DNA of 64,000 bases from Manduca sexta. Lineage: Eukaryota > Arthropoda > Insecta > Lepidoptera > Sphingidae. The notes beneath the pieces were generated by a model. The model saw only the letters and a list, made by a program, of their open reading frames with translations. It searched no databases and was not told the origin of the DNA. A program made the position numbers and the translations under genes. The stretch covers positions 4,090,983 to 4,154,982 of the forward strand of contig NC_051138.1 in NCBI RefSeq assembly GCF_014839805.1. Direction: 5' to 3'. Each line of letters starts with the position of its first letter. Position 1 is the stretch's first letter. Shown here one piece after another: positions 1 to 11,689 of the stretch.

Positions 1-3000
1 GAATCGGAAACCAATTGAAAGGATAACAGAACGAAATTGCTACGGGAGGCAGACGAATCACTTCTATTGTTCCCGAGACCACTATCTGGACCTGTCGAGC
101 CTTTGTCACGCAGTGGGCCCGCTTGCGCACTAAAAAGTGGACAATTAATAATACACGGAACGGGAAACACAGACCGAGAGGGGCAATGACCGAATCGACT
201 GTTAAATTCTACCACTTAATTTTTCCCCAATCTGGCTAAATTTGCAAGATCAAAATGGAAGCGTTCATGTTCCAGGCTCACCACCTTCCAGTTTCGCAGA
301 TAGTGGAACTACAAAACACATACAGTGACCGTTTGCAAACGTGACAATGATGGCTAAGCCGGAGCGCAAGGAGCGTTTTGTTCCTTTTGTGTCCCCCGTT
401 TTCGGCACACACGGCCGCTTTCTGACGACGTTATTTTTTAATCAAATATATCCGTGGAACGGGTGACGGACGATAGGGTTGGACAATGAAAAACTAAAAG
501 GAAAAAGTGCCACTCTTTTAAGCAAATACAGGCGAGACCAAGTTGATTGGTTTTGTTAGCGCGTTTGTTGATTGGCAGGGGCGTAAACAATACGCTTCCA
601 ATGTTTAAGTTTGAAACGACAATTGAGACTTCTTTTGGGCAAATAGTGACGAGACGTGTTGATTGCTTTTGTTAGTGAACTGGTCGTTTGACACGAAAGT
701 AACCAATGGAGTTGTTAGTGTTTGTGTTAGAAACTCGATTCGCTGCGTAAAAATATTTTACCGTGCACAATGCTTTTTGACCGGCGGTTTATTTTCGCTG
801 TTCAATGGCGCTTGAAATATTTTTATGAATTTTACGTAGTATTGACATTTTGTCAACGAAAATTTTATGGTAAAGTTCCATTAAGTTTTTTTAGCCAGTT
901 ATGTTTTTACTGTAATGTATATAGCTCATGTCATCTGAAAGGTTTTCATCATTACAAAGATTATAGGAACAATACACTTACACTACAATATGAATTACTT
1001 TTCTGAGACCCAGTTTTCTTCTCTCATAGATTTCTTACTTACCTTTTACAATAATTATAATTCCATATTGAGGGAATGTTATTCAAAACTCATTTACTCT
1101 TAAATATATTATCAACTAATTATATAACGGATATAAAATAATTTTTACATCGCAATACTTTTGTTTTTAAGGACCCAAGTTCATAAATTGTTATATTATT
1201 CACGGCGTGTTCCCGCGCAATAAATCAGGAGTCTTCAGCCGCTATCAGCCGCGCTTCCATTAGTGACCCCGGCTTCCTTCGATATCTGAATACCGTGAAC
1301 TTGCAAATATTGTGAAGAAAATGTTTTCGAGGAAACGGTTTAAAGTTTCTCTTAGATAGGTTAGAGGAATACGCATATACTTCGATCAGTTGGACTTATA
1401 TTTTGTTATAAAGAAAAAATATGTTAAAAAGGAAGGTGGTGGTATTATGAACGAACATAAAAGTTATAATAATATATAATAACTTTAAAAGAAAGATACG
1501 AAGGAAAAATCAAATACGTTTATTGCGGTAACTCACACTAAACATAAATTATAGTTATAGAAAACATTGGTAAAATAAAAAATAAAACAATGAGACACTA
1601 AAAGCCTTTGAAGTTAGATATAATAATTTGAAACGGCCTTGATGTTTATTATGGACATTTTAGGATTAAAATATGTAAATCTTTGTGTATGTAACAAATA
1701 AAAAACTTCATTCTATTCTAACTCTAACCTATATATACTATTGTATTTCTTTGAACACGCAATCGGAAACTACAAGAAGATTAACAGTCCATTTCCTGGG
1801 TGAAGTCTGCTCATCCCGTTCTATCCCATTTATAGCGAATGAACTTCGTAATATTTTACTATCAGCAAAAAGAAATGTACTTAATACATATTTTTAACTC
1901 TCCGTATTGTAACCATCCAATTGCACTCCCCAGTACGCTAGGTAATAACACGCATTCGACGAGCAAAAGGACAAAGTTCGCTAATGTAGACATCCTAAGG
2001 AATTGGGTTGAATTTTTCCATCATGCGATATTTAACTTTAAAATCAGCTCATTAAGATATTAATCAGGTTATCATTCATAATTATTATTACAATTATTAC
2101 CCTACAAACACATACTCAACAGATTCTACAAATCTCAAACAAAAGATCAGAATTAAAAATACTTTTGAAATAAATGGCCGGTTTAATATTAGCCGTAGAT
2201 TATTTTTGTATCAAAATTATGCACACTTGAGCGGTGAGGCTTGAATTAATTCACGTTAGGGACGCTCATTACCGCGTGTTTATGTGGACAGATAAAAAAA
2301 TACGCGGACCTTTTTTAATCGGAAACGGATGGAACATTCTTCTACTTGCGTAATTGAAAATATTTTTTTATATTTTGATTTTAGAATGCAATTTTTTTTA
2401 ATTATAATTTGTTTTATATATTTTACACATAGCATAATACACACACTAACGCATTGAAAAGACAAAACGCTAAAAAGGGAAGGACTTTTGTTTCAATTCC
2501 CTTTAAAGAATAGTACTTTCTTTTCAATACTTTAAATTCAACATGATTTTTTAAACATCACAGAAAAACACTAAAAAGGGAAAATGGACTTTTATTTTAA
2601 TTCCCTTTAAACAATTTAGGACTTTCTTTTCAATATTTAAAAATCAAACACGATTCCTTAAACATCACAGATGACATAGACGAGATGAAAAAACAATAAA
2701 AAAGTAAGACTTATAGTTCTGGAAAAAAATAGACTACCCTAATTTTTAAATCCAGCTTTATGCCTTATTGTCTAAACTACACAAAGCCTCTATAATGAAT
2801 AAAAAAAACGTACATTTATCAAAACAAGCACAAAATCAGGGCCGGTGTTTGGGACAGTTTTAAACGCCTAAATTAATTTCCCCCTGATTTCCTTTAAGAA
2901 GTTGTAACTCTCCAAGTGGGGATAATGCGATGATATATAAAAAAAGGTCCCAGTGAGCCAGGGCCCCTAATAAATTATACCCTCGATAACAATGGGATTT

Positions 3001-3341
3001 TTCGCGGCGCCCTTTGTTGCTACTTTCATATCACCTGAACGTACCTACGTTAAAAAAGTTAAAAAAACGTAAAAATATTTTTGAAGACAAAAATATTAAT
3101 GGTGTACTAAAAAGAATATTTTTCCAGTAATGTATACATAAGGCTTATAAGAAACTTTTGTTAAGTAAATAATAATTATTAAGTACTTGCAATGCTTTAA
3201 GATTTATCACTCTCACTATACTCCGTAGAAAATCTGAAGATAGTCAAAAAACGACGTTTAATATCTCAGGGTATTACAAAAAAATTATACGAAAATCATG
3301 GAAATTAAGCGTTGATATTTATTCACTAATACTTCGTATAT
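1..3341. other. AT-rich non-coding stretch with no supported gene
   Basis: No reading frame here looks like protein on either strand. The first 430 bases are somewhat richer in G and C than what follows and could be upstream regulatory DNA of a gene outside the window, but no exon is recognisable. Bases 522-565 and 639-681 are a diverged direct repeat sharing a GTTGATTG...TTTTGTTAG core. A clearer tandem duplication at 2456-2670 is listed separately. The rest is simple AT-rich sequence. Confidence 0.6.
2456..2670. repeat. two-copy tandem duplication of about 105 bp
   Basis: The unit starting near 2456 is repeated from about 2563. Both contain GCTAAAAAGGG or its close variant, AATTCCCTTTAAA, ACTTTCTTTTCAATA and TTAAACATCACAG, in that order. 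The marker AAAAAGGG recurs after 101 bases and TTAAACATCACAG after 107, so the copies differ by small indels. There is no coding content. This is a local duplication rather than a recognised element. Confidence 0.75.
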
Positions 3342-3799
3342 CACTGGCAAAGTGTCCATATAAACCGATTCCTGTCGCCTTCCTTTTCGTAATTTATCTA
3401 GAATCTAATTATCATTAAGACTGCTCTGACTGCTGGACTGCCTCGGTGGCGTAGTTGTACTGCATGCGCGATACGGCAGCGCTCTGAGGTCCTGGGTTCG
3501 AATCCCCGGTCAGGCAAAGTGATATTTGCGTTTTTCTGCTCAGTATCAGCCCGGAGTCTGGAATTTGTGCCCGATATGGCGATAGGCCCGCCCCCTATCA
3601 CATCATGGGACGGAACACACTTGGCGAAAAGTGGGTGCCATGGTTGCGCCTCTGCATACCCCTTCGGGGATAAAATGCGTGATGTTGTGTGTGTGTGTCT
3701 AATTATCATTAGTACAATTTGCAGACCGCATTTTTGCATAATACCTATATATAATGTTGTGTCGGATTCCCTTTAAGGAAATTTTACCCTTCGCCACTG
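3342..3799 (+). mobile_element. hAT-type MITE interrupted by a SINE
   Basis: Termini resemble CAGTGGCGAAGG in inverted orientation (the left end has mutated to CACTGGC). The element is flanked by imperfect 8-bp target duplications, TCGTATAT at 3334-3341 and TCGTGTAC at 3800-3807. Eight-bp duplications with CAGTGG-type ends are the hallmark of hAT transposons. The uninterrupted family member is about 165 bp; this copy is longer because a tRNA-derived SINE occupies 3418-3697. Confidence 0.85.
3418..3697 (+). mobile_element. tRNA-derived SINE, family A, nested in the MITE
   Basis: The head carries a pol III A-box-like TGGCGTAGTTG (about 3447-3457) and a B box GGTTCGAATCC (3495-3505). The body contains the family landmarks GGCGATAGGCCC, AAAAGTGGGTGCCATGG and CCTCTGC, and the tail is a short GT repeat. 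A perfect 14-bp target-site duplication, TCTAATTATCATTA, lies at 3404-3417 and 3698-3711, and its sequence is part of the MITE. Insertion into the MITE is therefore certain. This is not a functional tRNA gene. Confidence 0.9.
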
Positions 3800-3952
3800 T
3801 CGTGTACGCGGTCCGTTTCGATGCTCTTAATTAGTAATTCCTGTAAGAACTGTTGATTGGATAGTGTTAAATCATTCTTGCACTTGTTTAAGCACTTACT
3901 TATAACGCCATATTGATTTTTATGTGGATTTTGAAACAAACAAACTGATTTA

Positions 3953-4390
3953 TCTATATATATAAAAATGAATTGCTGTTCGTTAGTCTCGCTAAAACTC
4001 GAGAACGGCTGAACGGATTTATCTTATCTTGGTCTTGAATTATTCGTGGAGGTCTAGGGAAGGTTTAAAAGGTGAGAAAAATTCGAATAATTGCCGGGAA
4101 AATCCTCAAAACAGCATTTTTCTATTTCCCATACAAACGTTTTCTAACTAATACGTAGAGTCAATTTGAGCTTTATTGCTATTGTATAAAGTTCACTGTT
4201 GTCTAAGCAATGTAGGTGTGTTCCTAACATCAAAGCAGTGTGCGTTGGAGCACAGAATATAATAATGTAATGTCGCGTTCTGAAACTCAACAAAAGTGAT
4301 ATCGCGGACCCGACTAAATTGAACAGTCACAAAATTTAATATATCATTAGTTATTTGGTTGGCTTCACGATATTATTTCTTTTGTTTTAC
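3953..4390 (+). mobile_element. Helitron 5' part, 3' end missing
   Basis: It starts with TCTATATATATAAAAATG after an A, the usual Helitron 5' context. It matches the complete minus-strand Helitron at 19972-20715 over the first several hundred bases, with shared landmarks such as TTCGTTAGTCTCGC, GAGAACGGCTGAACGGAT and AATTGCCGGGAAAATCC. The similarity fades near 4390 and no CTAG end follows before a second Helitron begins, so the copy is truncated. Confidence 0.7.
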
Positions 4391-4440
4391 TTTAAAATGC
4401 ATGTTTTCGTTATGGACAATTTTTGAGCTACTTTTGCATA

Positions 4441-4936
4441 TCTATACTTATAATAAATCTGTAGAGAGGTCAATTCTGTACATGAAATATATTTCCAAAA
4501 TAACTGGGGGTGATTAGGGATCGATACTGATGCCAAAAATGCAATTAGTAAAATTTTTGTCTGTCTGTCTGTATAACCGTTATAGAAACAAAAACTACTC
4601 GACGGATTTTAACTTAACTTGGTACAATTATTTTTCATACTCCTGAGCTGGTTATAGTATACTTTTCATCACGCTACAATTAATAGGAGCATAGCAGTGA
4701 TGGAAAATGTTGGGAAAACGGGAGAAGTTACTCCATTTTTTAAGCTTCCGTCATTTCGTGTGCAACCTTAATGGTTAAAAGTTCCTTCGATTTCAGGATC
4801 CCATCATCAGACCCTGACCGGACAATCGGACCACCTGCATACCACCATAAATTAAAAAAACATCCCGACAAATTGAGCACCTTCTCCATTTTTGAAACCC
4901 GAAATCCACGCGGGCGAAGCTGCGGGCGGAAGCTAG
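4441..4936 (+). mobile_element. non-autonomous Helitron
   Basis: The 5' end is TCTATACTTATAATAAATC preceded by A. The 3' end is GCGGGCGGAAGCTAG followed by T, with a short GC-rich hairpin (CGCGGGCGAAGCTGCGGGCG region) just before CTAG. A-to-T insertion without a target duplication, TC and CTAG termini and a subterminal hairpin are the Helitron signature. It contains a CTGTCTGTCTGT run near 4560 common in these elements and has no coding capacity. Confidence 0.75.
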
Positions 4937-7378
4937 TTTGTTTATAAAAATTATTCGTTTATTGTAAAAAAGGTATTTAACAAGTTAGGATGAAGGGATT
5001 TCTAATTGCTTATCCGATTGTGATAAATCAATAATATATACATTATCATCTATTCAAATTCTTTATTTTATTCATAGCATAACGAAACAGTAACTATTTA
5101 TCCCAGACACAATTATTACCGCTTATGAAGCGTAAAAGTGAATATGACAAGCAAAATGGTAAAGTAGCCACTTCGTAAAATGTATCGTTTGAGCTCTTTT
5201 TGTCCCGAACTATAAAAAATAAAGCCCTAATATCGTTAAATGTTCCTTTGGGGAGTGACTGGCCAAAAGCGGAAAATTCGAAAACTAATAGGGTTGCTAC
5301 GTTACAATAAATATAAATGTTATATTAAATGTTAACATAACGGTTATAATTAATCTTGTTAAGGAAGTTTTCTTCGTATCTTTAAGTCATCATTTTCGGG
5401 TCTTTTCACCTTTGAGACAAAATTTTCCGTAAAGTGACTTGTTTAAATTATTTACTAATAAAAATAGGTTTTATTATAAATCTATTTTGGAAACATGCCT
5501 TTCGTTTCCAATGGGAGGAGTTAAATCTTTAATAATGAAATCATTAGTTATGGCTCAATAAAAAATAGGTAAAATAATGATTAGAGTAAAACTAAGTCTA
5601 CAATATAATTGTACCGAGTCTTTGTTACCCGCTGTTTTTATTTACAGATAAATCGCATCATAAGCGTTTCAATAAACTAAAATGATCGCGACAACCCTAA
5701 GCAATCGAATGGGCAACTGCGGACAATTTATATTGCAATAATCCGCGCACACATTACGGCAGTAGGCAGCGACGATAATATCGGACGGTCGAGGTAAAAC
5801 CGCTTCTAGTTTGGCACAAAAAACGAGCACTCATTTATCGACCACTCGACACTTTGCGACAGTTGCCACTTGTGAAGGGGGCAACACCCTCAGATTACGA
5901 TACATCGGTCACTTTAGTACGGCCCTGGTGCATATCTATTCAAAATTAATGTTGAATTTTTATTTGTGACATTTGTAGGTATTATAACTATGCTAATTAA
6001 TGGTTGTCTTTTTTTAGTACTGACTATAGTTCATTTGATAAAGAAAATCTTCCTCATTGTTTAACGTACACAGACAACTTAACGGGATAATCATTCAAAT
6101 TGTTGTTATACTTGAGAAGTTCTCTACAAAAATTTCGAAGGTATGTGAAGTATACCAACCCGTTCTAGGCCAGCGAAGTGGACTAAGACCTAACTCCTCT
6201 CAGTAGTAAAGGAGGCCCGTACCCAGCAGTGGAACAATATAAAATACAGGGCTGATATTATTAATGATATTAATTAACGGAAGACAACAAAGGCGTCAGT
6301 TTTTCAATCGGCATTTGACGCAGTCCAGATATCTCTCACACATTCTATAGTCATCAAATTGTTGCCGGTCTAATAACTTACTTAAAATAATTTTTTTATG
6401 ATTAAAATAAACAAACTACCTGACAAGCAAACTGGATTTTCATGAAAAATCAAAATCGATTCCCATACAAATCGAAAAGAATAAAGCTATATTAACCAAT
6501 ACGTTTTATTTGTCATGTAAACACGCGAAACGTTGCATTGTGATGTAATTGAAAAATCGCTGCGAACTACCAACAAGCCAATGTATTATTCAGACGACAA
6601 TCACGTGAAATTCTGAAAAACGATCTGAAAAACACACCGCCGGCCGACGATGTGACATATAAAAAATGCACCGACTTAATCGCAACGACGGACAAACAAA
6701 CCGATCAATTACAAGCAAACTATCAGTTAATTTGTAAAAAAATGCGAAACACGCGTGCATGGAATTCGAGCGTTTAATCGATTTATTATGTATGTAGGGT
6801 TGAGGAAAATTGGCAAATCAAAAGTGATAGTGGCGAAGGGTGAACTTTTTTCAAAAGAAAAAAACATTGCCTTAGCTATCATATCGCGGTTAATTGTAAA
6901 CGAAACAAAAATTAAGATGGTAGTGATTTGTTTGTAAGCGGACAGTTAATTTAAGTTATGCAAAGTGAAGGTTATAGGCATCGATATATATGTACTACGT
7001 ACTAGATTTAGCGTTCCGAACATTTACTGTGTTCAACTGAATTGAACTGTCATCCATTCAAACTGATTTTGGTATTGTATCAATATTAATGCTTATGGTT
7101 GTGTACGGAGTGGCGCTCATAATATAAAAACGTGAGTCTAAATGCAAACTTGGATGTGAATAAAGAATATTAGTCCAATAAGTAAAATTATTTGTTGTTC
7201 AAGTGAATAAAAAAGTTATAACAGTGACGTTTTGGTTGCCATTTTAGCTCAGATGTTGAATTTTAGTTCAGAAGTTTGTATGGACGTTCGTGCCTATACA
7301 ATATACGTCAATAGTTAAAGGCCGATAATGAATTATATTATCAAGTCTTCTTTATATTTGGACCCGGTAATACTTCTT
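4937..7378. other. non-coding stretch with one SINE relic
   Basis: I see no gene. A fragment of SINE family B lies at 6113-6265 (listed separately). Bases 5700-5960 and 6530-6760 are less AT-rich; the second holds a TATAAAAA-like motif near 6659 but nothing identifiable follows it. The 60-codon open frame at 6755-6937 has no recognisable features. Confidence 0.5.
6113..6265 (+). mobile_element. SINE family B, 3' fragment
   Basis: It keeps the 3' portion of the family: AGAAGTTCTCT, TTTCGAAGGTATGTGAAG, the GGCCAGCG...GTGGACTAAG block, GGAGGCCCGTACCCAGCAGTG and the terminal GGGCTGATATTATTA. The tRNA-like head is absent, as expected for 5' truncation or later loss. Confidence 0.8.
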
Positions 7379-7700
7379 TAACCGACTTCGAAGACGGAGG
7401 TTCTTAATTCGATGTGTACTTTATTTTGTTTTTAATATTTGTTATCTCAGAAAGCAGTCATTCATTAACCGATTTGTAAATATATTTTTTTATTTAAAGA
7501 ATATTCCAGGTACACCGCAGCGCAATAGTCATGGCGCATTCACAACACAACTTAAAAAGGAAAAACATATAACTTTTTAACAAAAACATTTACCGCTTTT
7601 GAAACCACAATATAATTTAATATTTCTTATATATTGATTACCCATTTCGAAGCCGATGACCTATTAAAATGACTAGCTAGGCTAGATACATACATGAACA
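7379..7700 (+). repeat. dispersed repeat beginning ACCGACTTC
   Basis: ACCGACTTCGAAGACGGAGG with a downstream AACCGATTT is a frequent lepidopteran dispersed repeat. A related copy is at 18001-18180. The copy is degenerate, both ends are uncertain, and I cannot assign a class. Confidence 0.45.
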
Positions 7701-7766
7701 AATATGCGAAAACGATGTTTAATTTTAATTAGACATCGACACCAAAATTGGTAACCAATATATCAT

Positions 7767-8089
7767 CATCATCAGCCCTGAATTATATACTAACCCACTG
7801 CTGGGCACGGGCCTCCTCTACGACTGAGAGGGGTTCAGGCCTTATTCCACCACGCTGGTCTAGTGCGGATTGGTAGACTTCACACATCCTAAAAATCTCT
7901 ACAGAGAACTTCTCAGGTGTGCAGGTTTCCTCACGATGTTTTCCTTCACCGTTAAAGCAAGCTATAATTCACAAAGAATACACACATTTTTTTTTTTAGA
8001 AAAGGAAGAGGGATGTGCCCTTGGTTTTTGAACCAGCGGACATTCGTCTCGGCAGTTCGTTCCACACCCAACTAGGCTATCGCCGCTCA
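7767..8089 (-). mobile_element. SINE family B, near full length
   Basis: Read on the minus strand, the copy begins with the tRNA-like head GCGGCGATAGCCTAGTTGGG and contains the B-box-related GGTTCAAAAACC segment. It continues through the ACGGTGAAGGAAAACATCG and TGGACTTCACAC-complement landmarks, and ends in CAGGGCTGAT followed by a short trinucleotide tail. Other copies are at 15093, 27127 and 60404. Confidence 0.85.
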
Positions 8090-8090
8090 A

Positions 8091-11000
8091 AATATAAACC
8101 AGTATATTATATAATAGGTAATATTAAATTATTTTATGGGTTTCAGTGGTGTTTAAAAGCGGTTAAATTTTTCTACTATTAAAGGAGAGAACGAGTAGTC
8201 GGTCTTAAGTCGCGATTAGGCGCCATTATAACTCATAAGACATCACTTATCGCAAATTATGTTTTAAATGATGGTAATACTGCACATTATGGGTGACGAA
8301 CAGTATTTCTATTTCCTATAATATTTGATCTAAAAAGCAGCCATTAGGTGCTTATCGGTAAGAACAATACTTAATTTATAAAATAGTGTTTTCTTCAAAG
8401 CCTTATAATATGCCAGAGCGAAGCAAGTCAAATGGACTGCAAAAAATGAAATAACTTTAAACAACAGCAAATTTTGACGAACAATCCAAGTTCGACTTCC
8501 TTCAGGACTACTTCAAAACATTTTTCCATCTTATTTTTGTATGCGGGTGCATTCCCACCGCCTGCATGGGGGAGAATCGGCTGACTCATCAAAACAATAA
8601 ACAAAGTATCGGGGCCCTATTTTATTATATCATTATACAAGCCGCCCTATGATTTACGCTGCATAACTTATTGCGTGATGGGAGTATAGAAGACAAAGAT
8701 GTTTTTCCAAATTTTCTATAGGTTTTGTGTTGGGAGCCTTAAGCTTCGTGTGAAGGTTCAGTGGTACTTTTGTTAGTGGTAGAGTAGTCATATGCGCCGT
8801 TAAACGTTCCTGGTAAGAAAGTATCGGATAGATTTAAATAACACGAATGACATGATGAAAAAGCCGATACGCTAAAATCGTTTCAAGTCGCATCTCGTGG
8901 TCAGTCAGTACCCCATACTGATCGACTTAAATCTGGTGACCATCAGGATTTATATCGTCTCTTGCGATTATAAAATATATCTATTTCTACTACGCTGTAC
9001 TGATCAACATATCCAAGGCTGTCACTGTGGTATTAGAACAAAAAAACTCGTTTTCTATCTTTATTAATCTGGTAGATGGTTTCTTTATTACAGATGCGCG
9101 ATATAAATTGTATAAAAAGGCTATATGCATCCCCGAGGCGATAAAGATGAAACAGTATAAAATTATTCTAATAGTAAATCAAATAGGTACGTTAGTATAG
9201 ATTTATGTATCAGACTTAAATATAGCCGACGGCGGAAGTCATTGCATATTCAAAAAATATCTTCTTTTTTCTTTAGATACATTAAATAATTGTATAAAAT
9301 ATCAACCAATACGCTGATTAGTCTAATTACTGATAAATGTTTATTTCCAAGACCTTTTCGAATCCGCTTCGTTTTATTTTCACTGCAGTGTTTTAGAGTT
9401 TTACCCACAAATTGCGGAATTATCAATCAAGGAGTATTTCCTGGTACAAATTTATCACAAGCTTCTTATTGTGACGGCCGGATAACACAATATCCACCGG
9501 ATATCCGGAGGGGAGTTCAACATCATATTTTTATCATCATTATGTCAAGAAAAATTTAACGAAACCATATTGTGGATATTACATTTAATAGATTTTCGCT
9601 TTGAGGTCGTACATGCACCAAACCATGGTTATAGTACACTTCAAGGCATACAATGTGAAGAAATCGGATGCTAGATTTAAAAACAAAAGATAATACAAAT
9701 ATAAAATTATATAAACAATATTTATGTCCATTGCCGATGCTTCGATGCCACAAATAAGTTCTTATTTAAAATATTCTTAAGCATTTTCTGTGAAGCAATA
9801 AAAAGATACGATATCGTGGCATGTAAAAGAAAAATATAATTGTAAAAAAAACCCTTCCGAAATATAAATTCCAAAGCATTGTACATAGGTGCATTTTTGG
9901 CAATATTAAAAAAATATTGTATTAAACATTGAAACCACAGTTTATTACTCGTACTTGTAGGTCTGTAACTCGCACTATATTATGAAGTATTCTATTTTAT
10001 TTGTTATGTTTCAAAGCTGAATAAAGTATTCTATTTGTTTTGTTTTAGTATAACTAAAGCTTACAGTGGAAGAGAGTAACAAAACTATAACAATCTGATT
10101 GTGTAATAGTTAAATGTTATTGAGGCCTAGAAAATATACTTATTTATTTATTGAATACTTTATTGTACACATGTACATGAGGAAAAAAGGCAACTATGCT
10201 ATACTAATATCTACTTATAACTAATAGAGTACGATTGGCGGTCTTATCACTGAAAGCAATATCTTACAGACAACCAAATGGCATGGACATTGAAAAGGAG
10301 ACAGAAAAAAGGGCAGTTGTGGTGTACACTGTACGGATAGAATTAATGTGACAAATACATAAATAATAAAGCTTTATTTAAATCCAACAACATACAATAA
10401 ATTCTGATTATTAAATAAAATAAATAACATTAATTTTATTTTTTAGCATTGATGATAAGATTATATTAACTAATTTTCCGTTCGTCGTCTAGGAGAAAAA
10501 AATATTATCGAAGACGTGAGAAATACATACATAAGAATAAATAACAATACATATATTACAGGTATATAAAATATAATATTTTTTTTTATTTCTTCGCCGT
10601 CATATCCACGTTAAGACTAGTGTATTTTGGTTCTATGGGTGTTTTTAAACGAACAGCGCACATTATTGGCTGATTAATGATTCTACAATCACCGGCTTAA
10701 ACGACGAGGAGAGCTTGAGCAAAACAACTTTTTTATATCCAAGTAACATATAATTAATACCTATAGACAGTAATATACTTGTGAGTGTAAAAAAATCTTA
10801 AACTTCTGCGCCGACGGCACTTATTCTGTGGTGTAAATAAAATCGCAATTAATTGCCGTAAATTCTTTACAAAATTAATTTTAAAATCCAAAATAAAATT
10901 GTTCGATGTCATAAGAAATATTTAATATCTTTGTTTTTAATTCACATAAAGGACTTTCAACGACGTATCCTCCTCTTAACATAGAAGTCTTATGTAGGCT

Positions 11001-11514
11001 TGGACTCCCATATTGTTTACGTGGGCCAGTGGATGGATATAATTGGGTTTGTATTATTATTATTTTAACAGTTGTTTCGATATTTACTTGGTAACACGGT
11101 ATTTGTACGACCGCACTTAGCATAATTTGTAATCTAGCAATAATTTAATTAAATATACCAATACTAATCTATATAACAATAATTTATAGCAGAAGAGTTT
11201 GTTTGTTTATCACATTATTGAATTCGTTGGAATTACCTATAAAACCGTGGTTTTGAATTTTTCTTCCATTATATTAAGTTCCGTGATCACCGAATCCTAT
11301 AAGCTACTTTTTTTCTAAAAGATCCTTATGTCTTTAAGGTTTAGATTAAAAAATACAAATAGAAAACAAAACAATTCCTTAGATCCTTAACTTATCATCT
11401 ATTAAATGTCTTTTTATATTAAAGGTGTGCAAAACTATAGGCGAAAGCCGGTTCCCAAACTGCTCTAGAAAGAAAATTCCTTGCTAATCGGTCAATTTAT
11501 AAATGCCAATATAC
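8091..11514. other. AT-rich non-coding stretch
   Basis: No gene can be supported. It holds a repeat resembling a lepidopteran retroelement 3' end at 10146-10290 and an 80-codon open frame on the minus strand (11123-10881) whose product I cannot place. The open frame at 9290-9559 has no recognisable features. Much of the rest is above 65 percent A+T. Confidence 0.5.
10146..10290. repeat. lepidopteran dispersed repeat, retroelement-like end
   Basis: ATTTATTGAATACTTTATTG followed by TACACATGTACAT and, further on, GGCGGTCTTATCACTGAAAG and ATCTTACAGACAACCA is a motif series I know as a common lepidopteran repeat, probably a retroelement 3' end read on the opposite strand. Boundaries are approximate. 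Confidence 0.45.
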
Positions 11515-11689
11515 CAGTGGTGAAGGATCTATACTATCCGATTCCTGCTGGCTTTCCGTTTTCATTTATGTGGAATCTTATCATCATTTGGACGATTGGA
11601 TATTTACCTTATATACTTACCTTACTTACTTACTATATATACTTACCTATATGTGGTTCTCTTTCAGAAAATTTTATCTTTCGCCACTG
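11515..11689 (+). mobile_element. hAT-type MITE
   Basis: It begins CAGTGGTGAAGGATC and ends CTTTCGCCACTG. The flanks carry near-identical 8-bp duplications, CAATATAC (11507-11514) and CAAAATAC (11690-11697). The middle has diverged into a CTTACCTTA-rich tract compared with the other copies. Confidence 0.85.

Noticed and set aside
3430..3520. tRNA-like A and B boxes suggesting a tRNA gene (also at 57462 and 58150)
   Set aside because: The boxes head SINE copies with shared non-tRNA bodies and target duplications. The acceptor and anticodon stems do not form a functional cloverleaf.
3398..3739. 113-codon minus-strand open frame (and the plus-strand frame at 3519-3776)
   Set aside because: Both lie entirely within the SINE-in-MITE nest and arise from the GC-rich SINE body.
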